From Actinocrispum wychmicini (GTDB lineage Bacteria; Actinomycetota; Actinomycetes; Mycobacteriales; Pseudonocardiaceae): 64,000 nt of DNA. The position numbers and the translations under genes were made by a program. Each line of letters opens with the position of its first letter. Position 1 is the stretch's first letter. Below are positions 34,507 to 43,675 of the stretch, piece after piece. The notes below the pieces were generated by a model, which saw only the letters and a list, made by a program, of their open reading frames with translations, was not told where the DNA came from and did no database searches. The stretch lies in NCBI RefSeq assembly GCF_004345645.1, contig NZ_SLWS01000005.1, positions 744,001 to 808,000 on the forward strand. Reading direction: 5' to 3'.

Positions 34507-34881
34507 CTATCGGGCGTTGTCGCGGACGCGAAGTGCCCAAGCCACCAAAGGCCATTGCAGGGGCAGGCGAAGGAACGCGACCACTCGGTGCGGCAGGGGC
34601 CGGCGTTTGCGGTGGTAGTCCAGGGCCATTTTCACGTTTCCCGGGAAGACCGCCACGAACAGCAGGGCGGCGAGCAGGGCGCCGAAGCGGCGGGTTCGGG
34701 GGATCGTGATCAGCAGGGCTGTGCCGAGTTCGCCCAGTCCTGAGGCGTATGTCCAAGTTCGGGCCTTGCCGGGCAGTTCGCGGGGAATGAGGCGGTCGTA
34801 CGGTTTGGGCATCAGGAAATGCAGTGTGCCTGAGGTGCCGAGGAGCAGGGAGAGGGCAAGAGCGCGCCGGGATTCACTCAT
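34507..34881 (-). CDS. DoxX-like small membrane protein
   Basis: This 124-residue protein has four hydrophobic helices. It begins SRRALALSLLLGTSGTLHFLMPKPYDRLIPRELPG, the usual DoxX/MauE-like N-terminus, and continues TYASGLGELGTALLITIP and LLAALLFVAVFPGNVKMAL. Members are membrane partners of redox or stress proteins, but the role is generally undefined. It is divergent from the K+ channel, with a perfect palindrome in the gap. Confidence 0.75.
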   Translation of the reverse strand: MSESRRALALSLLLGTSGTLHFLMPKPYDRLIPRELPGKARTWTYASGLGELGTALLITIPRTRRFGALLAALLFVAVFPGNVKMALDYHRKRRPLPHRVVAFLRLPLQWPLVAWALRVRDNAR

Positions 34882-34892
34882 GACATCGCAGG

Positions 34893-34906
34893 CTACTCGC
34901 GAGTAG
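34893..34906. promoter_or_regulatory. Palindrome between doxX and K+ channel genes
   Basis: CTACTCGCGAGTAG is a perfect 14-bp palindrome, 12 bp upstream of the DoxX start and 75 bp upstream of the channel. It resembles TetR-family operators but no TetR gene adjoins, so the regulator is unknown. Its proximity to the DoxX start suggests it controls that gene. Confidence 0.4.
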
Positions 34907-34980
34907 GTGTATCCACGAGTCCTCGGTTCGGTCAGCCGCTAGTCTGCGCGACGACGGCGACCGACTGGGGAGTACGCGGA

Positions 34981-36048
34981 ATGAACAGGCGGCAGAGCGC
35001 GTCCGACCGGCTGACCGACCGGCCGGGGCATTCGCTGGTCGGTGTCCTGCGGGTGCCGGAGAACCGGGTCAGCCCGGTCGCCGCGATCGTCCGCCGGGTG
35101 CTGCTGGCGCTGCTGATCCTGGCCGCGGCCGTGCTCGTCGTGTACTTGGACCACGACGGGTATCGGGACGTCAACGGCGACGGCGTCTCGTTCCTCGATT
35201 CCGTGTACTACGCGACCGTGTCGTTGTCGACCACGGGATACGGCGACATCACGCCGGTTACCGACTCCGCGCGGCTGGTCAACGTCCTGGTCGTCACGCC
35301 GTTGCGCATCCTGTTCCTGATCGTGCTGGTCGGCACCACGCTCTCCGTCCTCACCGAGCGGTCCCGGCAGGCGTACAAGATCCAACGTTGGAGGGCGAAG
35401 GTGCGGAACCACGTGGTGGTCATCGGGTTCGGCACGAAGGGCCGGTCCGCGGTCAGTGCGGTGCTGACCGAGGGCCTGAAGCCGGGCCAGATCGTTGTCG
35501 TGGACACCGAACAGCGCGCGCTCGACTCCGCGTCCGCGCTCGGCCTCGTCACCGTGCACGGCTCAGGCACGCGGAACGACGTGCTGAGGGTCGCGGGTGT
35601 GGACAAGGCGCGGGCTGTGGTCGTGGCCGCGAACCGTGACGACTCGGCGGTCCTGATCACGCTGACCGCCCGCGAGCTCGCGCCGGACGCGCAGATCGTG
35701 GCAGCCGTACGCGAGGCCGAGAACGTGCATTTGCTGCGTCAGTCGGGCGCGGACACGGTCGTGGTGTCCAGCGAGACCGCTGGACGGTTGCTGGGGATGG
35801 CCACGCACGCACCGTCCGTTGTGGAGATGGTGGAGGACCTCACCACGCCGGAGACCGGGCTGGCGATCGCCGAACGGGACGTGGAGCAGAGTGAGATCGG
35901 CGGGTCGCCGCGGCACCTGCCGGACATCGTGCTCGGCGTGGTCCGCGGCAAGAAGCTGTACCGCGTCGACTCCGCGCAGGCCGACGCCATCGAAGCCGGT
36001 GACAGGTTGCTCTACGTGCGTAAGGTCACCCCACCCAGTGAGCAGTGA
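34981..36048 (+). CDS. Potassium channel with RCK/TrkA-N domain
   Basis: This 355-residue channel corresponds to Rv3200c. Two membrane segments (VRRVLLALLILAAAVLVVYL and LRILFLIVLVGTTLSVL) enclose the pore helix and filter STTGYGDITPV (TTGYGD near residue 84). A cytoplasmic RCK domain follows with the nucleotide motif VVVIGFGTKGRSAVSAVL near 142, and VAANRDDSAVLITLTAREL and a TrkA-C-like end. It probably conducts K+ under ligand or nucleotide control as a tetramer. Its stop overlaps the GTG of the next membrane-protein gene. Confidence 0.92.
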   Translation: MNRRQSASDRLTDRPGHSLVGVLRVPENRVSPVAAIVRRVLLALLILAAAVLVVYLDHDGYRDVNGDGVSFLDSVYYATVSLSTTGYGDITPVTDSARLVNVLVVTPLRILFLIVLVGTTLSVLTERSRQAYKIQRWRAKVRNHVVVIGFGTKGRSAVSAVLTEGLKPGQIVVVDTEQRALDSASALGLVTVHGSGTRNDVLRVAGVDKARAVVVAANRDDSAVLITLTARELAPDAQIVAAVREAENVHLLRQSGADTVVVSSETAGRLLGMATHAPSVVEMVEDLTTPETGLAIAERDVEQSEIGGSPRHLPDIVLGVVRGKKLYRVDSAQADAIEAGDRLLYVRKVTPPSEQ

Positions 36049-36542
36049 CGGCGGTCCCGCGTTCTGACAACATCGGGTGGGTGGAGGTGCGTCCGAACGC
36101 GGTTCGGCTGGGGATCGTCGTACTGCTCGGAGTGGCGTTCACCCTGACGCTGTGGTTGGTGGCGCCTGGGCTGTTCGGCCTGTCCACGGCCGCGCCGGCC
36201 ACCACCCAGGTGAGCGCGACGGTCAAGAAGGGCGTCGGCTGCGGCCAGGCCGGCGACGGCGAGGTCGTCACCTTCCGGCAGAACGGCCAGGAGCACGAGG
36301 CCAAGTTCGACGGCTGCGGTCACCAGGACGGCGAATCGGTCGACGTCAGCGTGCCGACCGGGCCGACCGGCCCCGGGATGGTCGTGCACGCCGCCGAGGC
36401 CACGACCGGCGACAGCGGATCCAGCCGGGGACTGGCCTTCGTCTTCTTCCTGTTAAGCAGCTTCGCGGGCGGGGCCTTCGCCGTCAACTGGTTCTGGCCG
36501 GTGGTGAAACCTCAGGACACCGCGTCTGAGGGAACATTGTAA
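36045..36542 (+). CDS. Hypothetical protein with two membrane segments
   Basis: This 165-residue protein of unknown family starts at a GTG at 36045 overlapping the K+ channel stop; an internal GTG near 36081 is an alternative. One hydrophobic segment lies near residues 20-45 (RLGIVVLLGVAFTLTLWLVA). Then comes an extracytoplasmic portion with two Cys (KKGVGCGQAGDGE, KFDGCGHQDGES) that might form a disulfide. A second membrane segment, LAFVFFLLSSFAGGAFAVNW, is near the end. Leu137 uses the rare TTA codon (36453-36455). The 3' end overlaps the convergent metallopeptidase gene by 31 bp. Confidence 0.65.
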   Translation: MTAVPRSDNIGWVEVRPNAVRLGIVVLLGVAFTLTLWLVAPGLFGLSTAAPATTQVSATVKKGVGCGQAGDGEVVTFRQNGQEHEAKFDGCGHQDGESVDVSVPTGPTGPGMVVHAAEATTGDSGSSRGLAFVFFLLSSFAGGAFAVNWFWPVVKPQDTASEGTL

Positions 36543-37690
36543 GTGTTGCACTGAAAAGTCCGGTTCTTCGTATAGCCCTGTTGCTGCCAAGCGCCGTAAT
36601 GAGCGCGCGTGCCGTGGTCACGCGGACCGTTCGGGTTGTTGTCGTCGCCGCGCGTGTACCCGTCCTTGAGCATCTCGTTGACGATGTTGTCGTCGATCGA
36701 ACCCTTGCCGTTCCACGCGCCTGCGAACCACATCCCGCCGAAACACTCGGCCTGCAGCTCGAACCGCCGGTTGATCTCCAGACCCGCCGCGGTGTCCGCG
36801 CCCGCCGCGTACTCGTCGTCGAACGAAGCGTCCATCACGCCCGACACGGCCTGGACGTGATGCCCGAACTCGTGCGCCATCACCGCCAGGTACGAACCTG
36901 GATGCGCGCCGATCTCCTTGGTGTGCAACCCCTCGTACGGCAGGTACAACGTGTTGTCCGCCGAGCAGTAGAAGGCCGCGGCCTCGGAGCCCTTGGTGGT
37001 GCCGCACGGGCTGTTCCACGTCGTGCCGGTCGGGAACGCCAGCTTCGGCGAGAAGTACGGCAGGTTCGCGCGCGCCAGCACGGGCTTCCACTCGGCTTCG
37101 AGGCACGGCAGGGTCGCGGTGAAGAACGCCTTGGCGGACTCCGGGTCGCTCTTCCACCTCGGCAGGTTGCACGTGGACGTGTTCGTGCCGTTCTCACCGC
37201 CGAACAGGGGGTTGTTCTTGGTCTGGTGCACCGGTTGCGGGCCGGACGGCCGCGACGAGGAAGACGTCGGTGTGCTCGCCCGCGACGAGGAAGACGTCGC
37301 CGTGGCCGAGGACGTGGTGGTCGTCGTTGTCGTCGTGCTGAAGGCGGTGGACGTCGTCGGAACCGGTGACGCCGAGGTGGTGGGGTAGTCGTTGTAGCCC
37401 GAGTCGGCGACGCTCGACGAGTGCTTCTTGGCGGTCGCCGACAACACCACGATCAGACCCACGGTCACCACGAGCACACTCACCAGCGAGACCGTCACGA
37501 TCAGACCCGTGCGCTGCTTGCGCGGCCGGAACATCGGCTGCGGATGCCACGCCGGCACCGTCGGCGGTGGAAGCACGGGGATGGGCATCGCCCTGGGCGG
37601 CGGCGCGACCGGCATCGGCGGCGGATACGGCCCACGTCCATATGGCCCATAGGGTCCGCCTGGAGGTGGCCCGTACGGCGGTCGAGTCAT
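36512..37690 (-). CDS. Neutral zinc metallopeptidase (YpfJ-like), membrane anchored
   Basis: This 392-residue protein starts MTRPPYGPPPGG at 37690. A Pro/Gly/Tyr-rich cytoplasmic tail of about 65 residues precedes one membrane anchor, GLIVTVSLVSVLVVTVGLIVVL. A long Ser/Thr-rich spacer follows, with a run of eight Thr (FSTTTTTTTTSS). The peptidase domain has the zinc motif VMAHEFGHHVQAVSG near residue 275 and the downstream acidic ligand in ELQAECFGGMW. Cysteines CNL, LPCLE and FYCS suggest disulfides outside the membrane. Substrates of this family are unknown. Confidence 0.88.
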   Translation of the reverse strand: MTRPPYGPPPGGPYGPYGRGPYPPPMPVAPPPRAMPIPVLPPPTVPAWHPQPMFRPRKQRTGLIVTVSLVSVLVVTVGLIVVLSATAKKHSSSVADSGYNDYPTTSASPVPTTSTAFSTTTTTTTTSSATATSSSSRASTPTSSSSRPSGPQPVHQTKNNPLFGGENGTNTSTCNLPRWKSDPESAKAFFTATLPCLEAEWKPVLARANLPYFSPKLAFPTGTTWNSPCGTTKGSEAAAFYCSADNTLYLPYEGLHTKEIGAHPGSYLAVMAHEFGHHVQAVSGVMDASFDDEYAAGADTAAGLEINRRFELQAECFGGMWFAGAWNGKGSIDDNIVNEMLKDGYTRGDDNNPNGPRDHGTRAHYGAWQQQGYTKNRTFQCNTYNVPSDAVS

Positions 37691-37739
37691 TTCCCCCCCA
37701 ATTTTCCCGGACGGACGGTGAGCATATGGCCACTCCGCT

Positions 37740-39380
37740 ATGGTCCGCAGCGTGTTGACGAAATGGGCGGCCGGTGTCGGCACCGCCGCCGCTGTCGCCC
37801 TGGCCGGGCAGCCGCCGCCGACGGGCATCACGATCCCGCAGATCCCGGTGCCGACCGCGGGCGCGACCGCCCAGCCGCCGTCCGGACCGTCCTCTTCGGA
37901 GCCGGAGATCACCCTGCCGAGCCGGACGCAGCTGACCATCAGGGTCGAGCGCGACGGCACGCTGTCGGTCGACGAGAGCATCACCGTCCGCCGGGGCGGG
38001 ACCATGAACCGCAAGGCGCCCTTGCGAATCGCGGCCGGTGGCGACCGCGACCGGGTCTACCGCGTCCGGGACGTGTCGATCGAGGGGAACGGCAGCGCCC
38101 AGGCCACCGCGGACGACTTCAGCGTGCACACCGGCGAGGGCAAGTCCGTGCTGCGGTACAAAGTGGACGGAGCGGTGATCGACCTCGGCGACCGGCAGGA
38201 GGTCCGGTGGTCGATCGCGTCCGGGTGGGACGCCCGGATGGGTCTGCTGCGCGCGTCGTTCATCGCGCCGGCGCGGCCGACCAAGGTGGTGTGCTTCGGC
38301 GGCGCCTACGGATCCACCACGCTCTGTGACGACGCGCGGCTGGAGTCCAGCGGTATCACCCGGGTCGACATGCAGAACCTCAACGCGGGCGACCGGATCG
38401 ACCTGGTCATCACGTTGCCGTCCGGGACGGTGCCCGCGAACGCCCGCTTCGAGGCGGCGAAGACGACGGTGAGCGCGTTCGCGTTGACCCCGTTCGCCGG
38501 GTTTGGGCTGCTGGCTGTGCTCGCGCTCCTGCTCGCCGGGGCCGCCCTGCTGTGGGCGGCGCGTGGCCGGGACGCCAAGGCGACGGCCACCGACGTCGGC
38601 AAGGTGGACGTGCTCGTCCGGGACAACGAGTCGGTGGCATTCGCGTCGCCCGACGGCGTGCTCCCCGGTCAGATCGGCACGGTGGTGGACGAACGCGTGG
38701 ACGCCGTTGACGTGACCGCGACCGTTGTCGACCTCGCCGTGCGCAACTACCTGTGGATCCAACAGGTCGAGGGTGACTGGCAGATCATGCAGCGCAACCC
38801 GGCGGACCACGCGCTCACCGCGTACGAGCGCGCGGTGTACGACGTGTTCGCCACGCCGCAGAACGTCTCCACGCTGCCCGTCGCGCTCGGCCCGATCCGC
38901 GCCGCTATGTACAGCGATGTCGTCGCGCGTGAATGGTTCAAACGGCGTCCGGACCGTGCGCGCAGCCTGTGGATGTGGATCGGCGCCGGTCTGGCCGTCG
39001 TCGGCGCGGCACTCACGGTGGTCCTAGCGGTGACGGTCGGCAACGCGCTGCTCGGGCTCGCGGTAGTCATCGCTGGCGTCGCGGTCGCGCTCGGCACGCG
39101 GTTCATGCCGTCGCGGACGAAGCGTGGCGGCGTGCTCGTCGCTCAGGTGCGCGCGCTCGTGCAGTACCTGCGTGAAACGGACCCGGCGAGCATCCCGGCC
39201 AACGACCGTGAGCTGGTGTTCTCCCGGTCGTTGCCGTACGCGGTCGTGCTCGGCGAGACACCTCGATGGGTGCAGGCGTTCGGCGTCGAGAACGAGCTTT
39301 ACTGGTTCTCCGGCGGCCACGACGTGCCGGGGTTCGTCAACGCGCTCGACCGGCGGCTTCAAACCCCGGCGGCCAAGTAG
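37740..39380 (+). CDS. DUF2207 family membrane protein
   Basis: This 546-residue protein has an N-terminal signal-like region, an extracytoplasmic beta-rich DUF2207 domain (TQLTIRVERDGTLSVDESITV near residue 62) and a membrane helix FAGFGLLAVLALLLAGAALLW around 255. Then comes a winged-helix-like cytoplasmic region (DVTATVVDLAVRNYLWIQQ), a membrane hairpin (MWIGAGLAVVGAALTVVLAV, LLGLAVVIAGVAVALG) and a C-terminal PYAVVLGETPRWVQAFG segment, all typical of the family. The function is unknown. It lies 10 nt before the M16 protease pair and may be co-transcribed with it. Confidence 0.85.
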   Translation: MVRSVLTKWAAGVGTAAAVALAGQPPPTGITIPQIPVPTAGATAQPPSGPSSSEPEITLPSRTQLTIRVERDGTLSVDESITVRRGGTMNRKAPLRIAAGGDRDRVYRVRDVSIEGNGSAQATADDFSVHTGEGKSVLRYKVDGAVIDLGDRQEVRWSIASGWDARMGLLRASFIAPARPTKVVCFGGAYGSTTLCDDARLESSGITRVDMQNLNAGDRIDLVITLPSGTVPANARFEAAKTTVSAFALTPFAGFGLLAVLALLLAGAALLWAARGRDAKATATDVGKVDVLVRDNESVAFASPDGVLPGQIGTVVDERVDAVDVTATVVDLAVRNYLWIQQVEGDWQIMQRNPADHALTAYERAVYDVFATPQNVSTLPVALGPIRAAMYSDVVAREWFKRRPDRARSLWMWIGAGLAVVGAALTVVLAVTVGNALLGLAVVIAGVAVALGTRFMPSRTKRGGVLVAQVRALVQYLRETDPASIPANDRELVFSRSLPYAVVLGETPRWVQAFGVENELYWFSGGHDVPGFVNALDRRLQTPAAK

Positions 39381-39390
39381 GCTCGTGGGC

Positions 39391-40674
39391 ATGGCCGCAC
39401 CCGACCTGCATACCTTCACCCTTCCGAACGGTTTGCGTGTGGTGCTCGCTCCGGACACCACATCACCGGTGGTCGGCGTAAGCGTGCACTACGACGTAGG
39501 CTTCCGATCCGAGCCAGAGGGCCGCACCGGCTTCGCGCACCTCTTCGAACACCTGATGTTCCAGGGCAGCGAGAGCCTGGAGAAGCTGGCCCACTTCAGA
39601 CACGTGCAGTCCTCCGGCGGCACGTTCAACGGCTCGACGCACCCGGACTACACCGACTACTTCGAGATCCTGCCGTCCGCCGCGCTGGAGCGGGCGCTGT
39701 TCCTCGAAGCGGACCGGATGCGCGCGCCCAAGCTGACGAGCGAGAACCTCCGCAACCAGATCGACGTGGTGAAGGAGGAGATCCGGCTGAACGTGCTGAA
39801 CCGGCCGTACGGCGGGTTCCCGTGGATCTATCTGCCGCCGGTGCTGTACTCGACGTTCCCGAACGCGCACAACGGCTACGGCGACTTCACCGACCTGGAG
39901 CAGGCGTCGCTGGCGGACTGCGCGGCCTTCTTCGACACGTACTACGCGCCAGGCAATGCCGTGCTGACGGTCGCCGGCGACTTCGTCCCCGACCACGCCC
40001 GCGAGCTGGTCGAGAAGCACTTCGGCGACGTGCCCGCGCGGGAGACACCGCCGCGTCCGTCGTTCGGTGAGCCGCGGCCGCAGGGTGAGCTGCGTGGCGA
40101 ACGCCGGGACCCGCACGCGCCGCTGCCGGCGTTCGCCCTCGGCTACCGGATGCCCGACCCGATCAACGAGCTGGACGGCTACCTGGCCCACCTGATGCTG
40201 GCGGGCGTGCTGTCCGACGGCGACGGCTCGCGGCTGCAGCAGCGGCTGGTGCACCGCGAAGCCCTGGTCACGGACGTCAACGCGGGTGCCGGGCTGTTCG
40301 GCCCGTTCGAGGCGCGCGACCCGGACACCTTCAGTATCACGGCGATGCACTCGCCCGAGGTGACCATCGACCGCGTGCTCGCCGCGCTGGACGACGAGAT
40401 GGAACGGCTGGCCAGCACGCCGCCGTCCGAACAGGAGCTCGCCAAGGTGACCGCCCGTTGGGTGGCCAGCCTGCACAAGGACCACGACCGGGTGGTGAGC
40501 CGCACGCTCTCGCTCGGCGCGTTCCAGCTGCTGTACGGCGACCCGGCCCTGATCTACCAACTACCCGAACGAATCGCCGCGGTCACTCCCGCCGATGTGG
40601 CCGGCGCGGCCAAGCTGCTGCGCGCGGACTCGCGTGCCGTACTGCAGGTCGTTCCCGCCGGAGGTAACCAGTGA
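39391..40674 (+). CDS. M16B zinc protease, catalytic subunit
   Basis: This 427-residue insulinase/pitrilysin-family peptidase has the inverted zinc motif HLFEH (FAHLFEHLMFQGS, residues about 50-62) and the distal Glu about 76 residues later (DVVKEEIRLNV). A second, inactive half domain follows. The ATG at 39391 is preferred over in-frame upstream starts, which overlap the DUF2207 gene antisense-like. The next gene begins within its stop (GTGA) and encodes the partner lacking the zinc motif, so the two probably form the usual M16B heterodimer. Confidence 0.92.
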   Translation: MAAPDLHTFTLPNGLRVVLAPDTTSPVVGVSVHYDVGFRSEPEGRTGFAHLFEHLMFQGSESLEKLAHFRHVQSSGGTFNGSTHPDYTDYFEILPSAALERALFLEADRMRAPKLTSENLRNQIDVVKEEIRLNVLNRPYGGFPWIYLPPVLYSTFPNAHNGYGDFTDLEQASLADCAAFFDTYYAPGNAVLTVAGDFVPDHARELVEKHFGDVPARETPPRPSFGEPRPQGELRGERRDPHAPLPAFALGYRMPDPINELDGYLAHLMLAGVLSDGDGSRLQQRLVHREALVTDVNAGAGLFGPFEARDPDTFSITAMHSPEVTIDRVLAALDDEMERLASTPPSEQELAKVTARWVASLHKDHDRVVSRTLSLGAFQLLYGDPALIYQLPERIAAVTPADVAGAAKLLRADSRAVLQVVPAGGNQ

Positions 40675-42029
40675 CGACGTTCCGTACCGCCGAGGAGATC
40701 GGCCGCACCGCCGTCGGGCCACGGCCGTTGCCGCCGCTCGGCGCCCAGCGGGCCGCGACCGGACTGTCCACAGCGGACACCAAGCTGTCCAACGGCCTGC
40801 ACGTGGTCGTGGTCCGGATGCCGGCCGTGCCCATGGTCGAGATGCGGCTGCGGATCCCGTTCGCGGGCACGGACCTGATGCACGCGGCGGTCGCCGAGGT
40901 GCTCTCGGCGACGCTGCTGACCGGGACCGCGCGCCGGGACCGGATCGCGGTCGACACGGACCTGGCGTTGGTGGGCGGTGAACTGGACGCGCAGGTCGAC
41001 CCGGAGCGGCTCAGCATCGCCGGCAGCGCGCTCGCCACCGGGTTGGACACGTTGCTCGACGTGCTCGCCGACGCCCTGACCGGGGCGTCGTACGCGGACG
41101 ACGAGGTGCGCCGGGAGCAGGAGCGGCTGGTCGAGCGGATCGCGATGGCTCGTTCGCAGCCGAGCGTGATCGCGCGCCAGGCGTTGCAGAAACATCGTTA
41201 CGGCGACCACCCGGCCACGCGTGAGATGCCCGAGGCCGAGGACGTCGCCAAGGTGACGCCGGCGGATGTCCGCGCGCTGCACCAGGCGTCGATGCTGCCT
41301 CGCGGCTCCACGCTCGTCCTCGTCGGCGACGTCGACCTGGACGCCGCCGTCGGGCAGTTGGAGCGGGCGCTCAACGGCTGGACCGGCGCGTCCGAAGCCG
41401 TGGAGCTGCCGAGCCTGCCCCCGGTGACCGGCGGCGACCTCAAGTTCGTGTCGCGGCCCGGGGCGGTGCAGTCGCAGCTGCGGTTCAGTGCCCAGGCGAT
41501 CATCCGGACCGACCCGCGGTACCCGGCGCTGCAGCTGGCGAACCTGGCGTTCGGCGGGTTCTTCTCGTCGCGGCTGGTCGAGAACGTCCGTGAGGACAAG
41601 GGGTACACATACCACGCGCGGTCGCACCTCGAGTTCACCCCGGCCGGCGCGACCCTGCTGATCGACACCGACACCGCGAGCGACGTGACCGCGAGCGCGC
41701 TCCTGGAGATCCGGTACGAGCTGGGCAAGATCGTGCTGTCGCCGCCGTCCGAGTCCGAAGTGGACATCGTGCGGCAGTACGCGGTCGGGCAGCTGCTGAC
41801 CGCGACCGCCTCCCAGGCCGGGCTGGCGTCCCAGATCGTCGGCCTGGCCACCCAGGGGCTCGGCGTGGACTGGCTGGTGGCCCATCCCGGCCGGCTGGCG
41901 GCCGTCACGGTCGAGCAGGTCGCCGAGGCCGCGCTGGAGTTCTTCGCCCCGGCCAGGTGGACCGGCGTGATCGTCGGCGACCCGGCCCAGCTGACCGCGT
42001 TGGACGTGCTGGGCGGCGTGACCCGGTGA
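40671..42029 (+). CDS. M16B protease-like subunit lacking the zinc motif
   Basis: This 452-residue M16 homologue is the non-catalytic partner of the preceding protease. At the place of HxxEH it reads DLMHAAVAEVLSATLL, without the ligands. The C-terminal half keeps the R/Y pair typical of the partner subunit (SSRLVENVREDKGYTYHARS near residue 310), which contacts substrate. It starts at GTG 40671 and ends overlapping the nudC GTG, so all three genes are coupled. Confidence 0.9.
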   Translation: MTTFRTAEEIGRTAVGPRPLPPLGAQRAATGLSTADTKLSNGLHVVVVRMPAVPMVEMRLRIPFAGTDLMHAAVAEVLSATLLTGTARRDRIAVDTDLALVGGELDAQVDPERLSIAGSALATGLDTLLDVLADALTGASYADDEVRREQERLVERIAMARSQPSVIARQALQKHRYGDHPATREMPEAEDVAKVTPADVRALHQASMLPRGSTLVLVGDVDLDAAVGQLERALNGWTGASEAVELPSLPPVTGGDLKFVSRPGAVQSQLRFSAQAIIRTDPRYPALQLANLAFGGFFSSRLVENVREDKGYTYHARSHLEFTPAGATLLIDTDTASDVTASALLEIRYELGKIVLSPPSESEVDIVRQYAVGQLLTATASQAGLASQIVGLATQGLGVDWLVAHPGRLAAVTVEQVAEAALEFFAPARWTGVIVGDPAQLTALDVLGGVTR

Positions 42030-42985
42030 CGTTCCAGCTCGACGCCGTCCCGGTGCTCTCCCGGTCCACTGTGGAACGGGCGGAGGGGCTCCGGGACGAC
42101 GTGGCCCGGCAGACCGAGCTGTGGCAGGAGGGCCGGGTCCTGCTCGTGGACCCGTACGGCCGGACCCTGATCGGCGCGGGCGGGACCCGGCTGGGGCACC
42201 GGCCGGCGAAGACGTTCGGCTCGGAACCGCCGGCCGAGGCGTTGCTGCTCGGCGAGGAGGGCGGCGCCGGCTACTGGGCCGTCGGAGTGGACGCCGAGGT
42301 GCCGCCCGCCCGCCTGGACTGGCGGTCCTGGCAGGACATCGAGTCCTCGGCCGAGGAGCGGTGGCTGGACCTGCGCGGCGCGGGCACGTTCCTGGACGCC
42401 ACCGCGGCCGGGCTGTTCACCACCGCGGTGGCCCTGACGAACTGGCACGCCCGCGCCCGGTTCTGCGCGAACTGCGGCTCGCCGGTGGAGCGCGTCAAAG
42501 CCGGCTGGGCGACCCAGTGCACCAGTTGCGGCCGGGAGGAGTACCCGCGGACGGACCCGGCGGTGATCTGCCTGGTCCACGACGGACCCGGCGACGGCAC
42601 GCGGGTCCTGCTCGCGCGTCAGCCGATCTGGCCGAAAGGCCGTTACTCGGTGCTCGCCGGGTTCGTGGAGGCCGGCGAGTCCCTGGAGGCGTGCGTCGCG
42701 CGGGAGATCGCGGAGGAGGTCGGCGTGGACGTCACCGACGTCCGCTACCTGGGCAGCCAGCCCTGGCCGTTCCCGCGCTCGCTCATGCTCGGCTTCGCCG
42801 CCCTCGGCGACCCCGACCAGCCGCTGCGGCTGCAGGACGGGGAGATCGAGGAGGCCCACTGGGTCACCCGGGACGAGGTACGGGCCGCGTTCGCCGCGGA
42901 GGCCGACGGCACCGACCACTGGCTCGGGGTGCCGGGGCCGACATCGATCGCCCGCATGATGCTGGATTCCTGGGCGAACGCCTGA
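42026..42985 (+). CDS. nudC: NAD+/NADH pyrophosphatase NudC
   Basis: This 319-residue Nudix hydrolase cleaves NAD(H), and in this family also removes NAD caps from RNA. The zinc ribbon is CANCGSPVE with CTSCGREEYPR (residues about 150-172). The Nudix box GFVEAGESLEACVAREIAEEVGV is near 212-234, and the NudC signature SQPWPFPRSLMLGF follows. The GTG at 42026 overlaps the M16 partner's stop. It corresponds to Rv3199c, consistent with the synteny to AdnAB and the K+ channel. Confidence 0.95.
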   Translation: MTFQLDAVPVLSRSTVERAEGLRDDVARQTELWQEGRVLLVDPYGRTLIGAGGTRLGHRPAKTFGSEPPAEALLLGEEGGAGYWAVGVDAEVPPARLDWRSWQDIESSAEERWLDLRGAGTFLDATAAGLFTTAVALTNWHARARFCANCGSPVERVKAGWATQCTSCGREEYPRTDPAVICLVHDGPGDGTRVLLARQPIWPKGRYSVLAGFVEAGESLEACVAREIAEEVGVDVTDVRYLGSQPWPFPRSLMLGFAALGDPDQPLRLQDGEIEEAHWVTRDEVRAAFAAEADGTDHWLGVPGPTSIARMMLDSWANA

Positions 42986-43048
42986 TCGCCGCCGCACGCT
43001 GTTTCGGCCGGTAACGGACACCGAGAGCCAGTGTGATAGAAGAAGGGC

Positions 43049-43675
43049 ATGACTCAGGAAGCGAACCACAAGCCGGCCGATGACGGCTCGGAAACCGCCG
43101 AAGAGTGGTACGCCAAGCGCATGACCGGCCTGGGTGCCAAGTTCTCCGCTGTACGTTGGGCCCACGGGATCGTCTACAAGCGGCACGTACAGTCCGTCAC
43201 GCACGGCCGTGTCCTCGACGTGGGCTGCGGCATCGGCAGCAACCTGGGGTCCGTGTGGCCGAGCAGCGTCGGCGTGGACCACAACGAGCACTCGATCGCC
43301 GAGGCCAGGGCCCGGGGATTCAACGCGTTCACGTCCGAGGAGTTCCACGCGCGTGCCGACGAGTACAAGGCGGCGTTCGACTCGATCCTGTGCGCGCACG
43401 TAATGGAGCACATGGACCGCGACTCGGGCGTCTCGGTGCTTGAGGAGTACCTGCCGTACCTGAAGACCACCGGGACGGTCGCGTTGATCATGCCCCAGGA
43501 GGCCGGGTACAAGACCGACCCGACGCACGTCCGCCTGGTCGACTTCGACGGGGCGCGTGACCTGCTCGAAGCCGTGGGCCTCAAGGTCCAGCGGAGCTTC
43601 TCCTGGCCGCTGCCCCGCAAGTACGGCCCCTCGCTGCGCAGCAACGAGTTCGTCGTGACGGGGCGGCGCGTGTGA
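43049..43675 (+). CDS. Class I SAM-dependent methyltransferase
   Basis: This 208-residue methyltransferase has the SAM motif GRVLDVGCGIGSNLG near residue 53, acidic loop GVDHNEHSIAEARARG and motif DSILCAHVMEHM near 112. The ATG at 43049 opens an operon: the glycosyltransferase GTG overlaps its stop, and a flippase follows. This context suggests methylation of a sugar or polyprenyl-linked intermediate of a surface polysaccharide, though the acceptor is not visible from sequence. Confidence 0.87.
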   Translation: MTQEANHKPADDGSETAEEWYAKRMTGLGAKFSAVRWAHGIVYKRHVQSVTHGRVLDVGCGIGSNLGSVWPSSVGVDHNEHSIAEARARGFNAFTSEEFHARADEYKAAFDSILCAHVMEHMDRDSGVSVLEEYLPYLKTTGTVALIMPQEAGYKTDPTHVRLVDFDGARDLLEAVGLKVQRSFSWPLPRKYGPSLRSNEFVVTGRRV

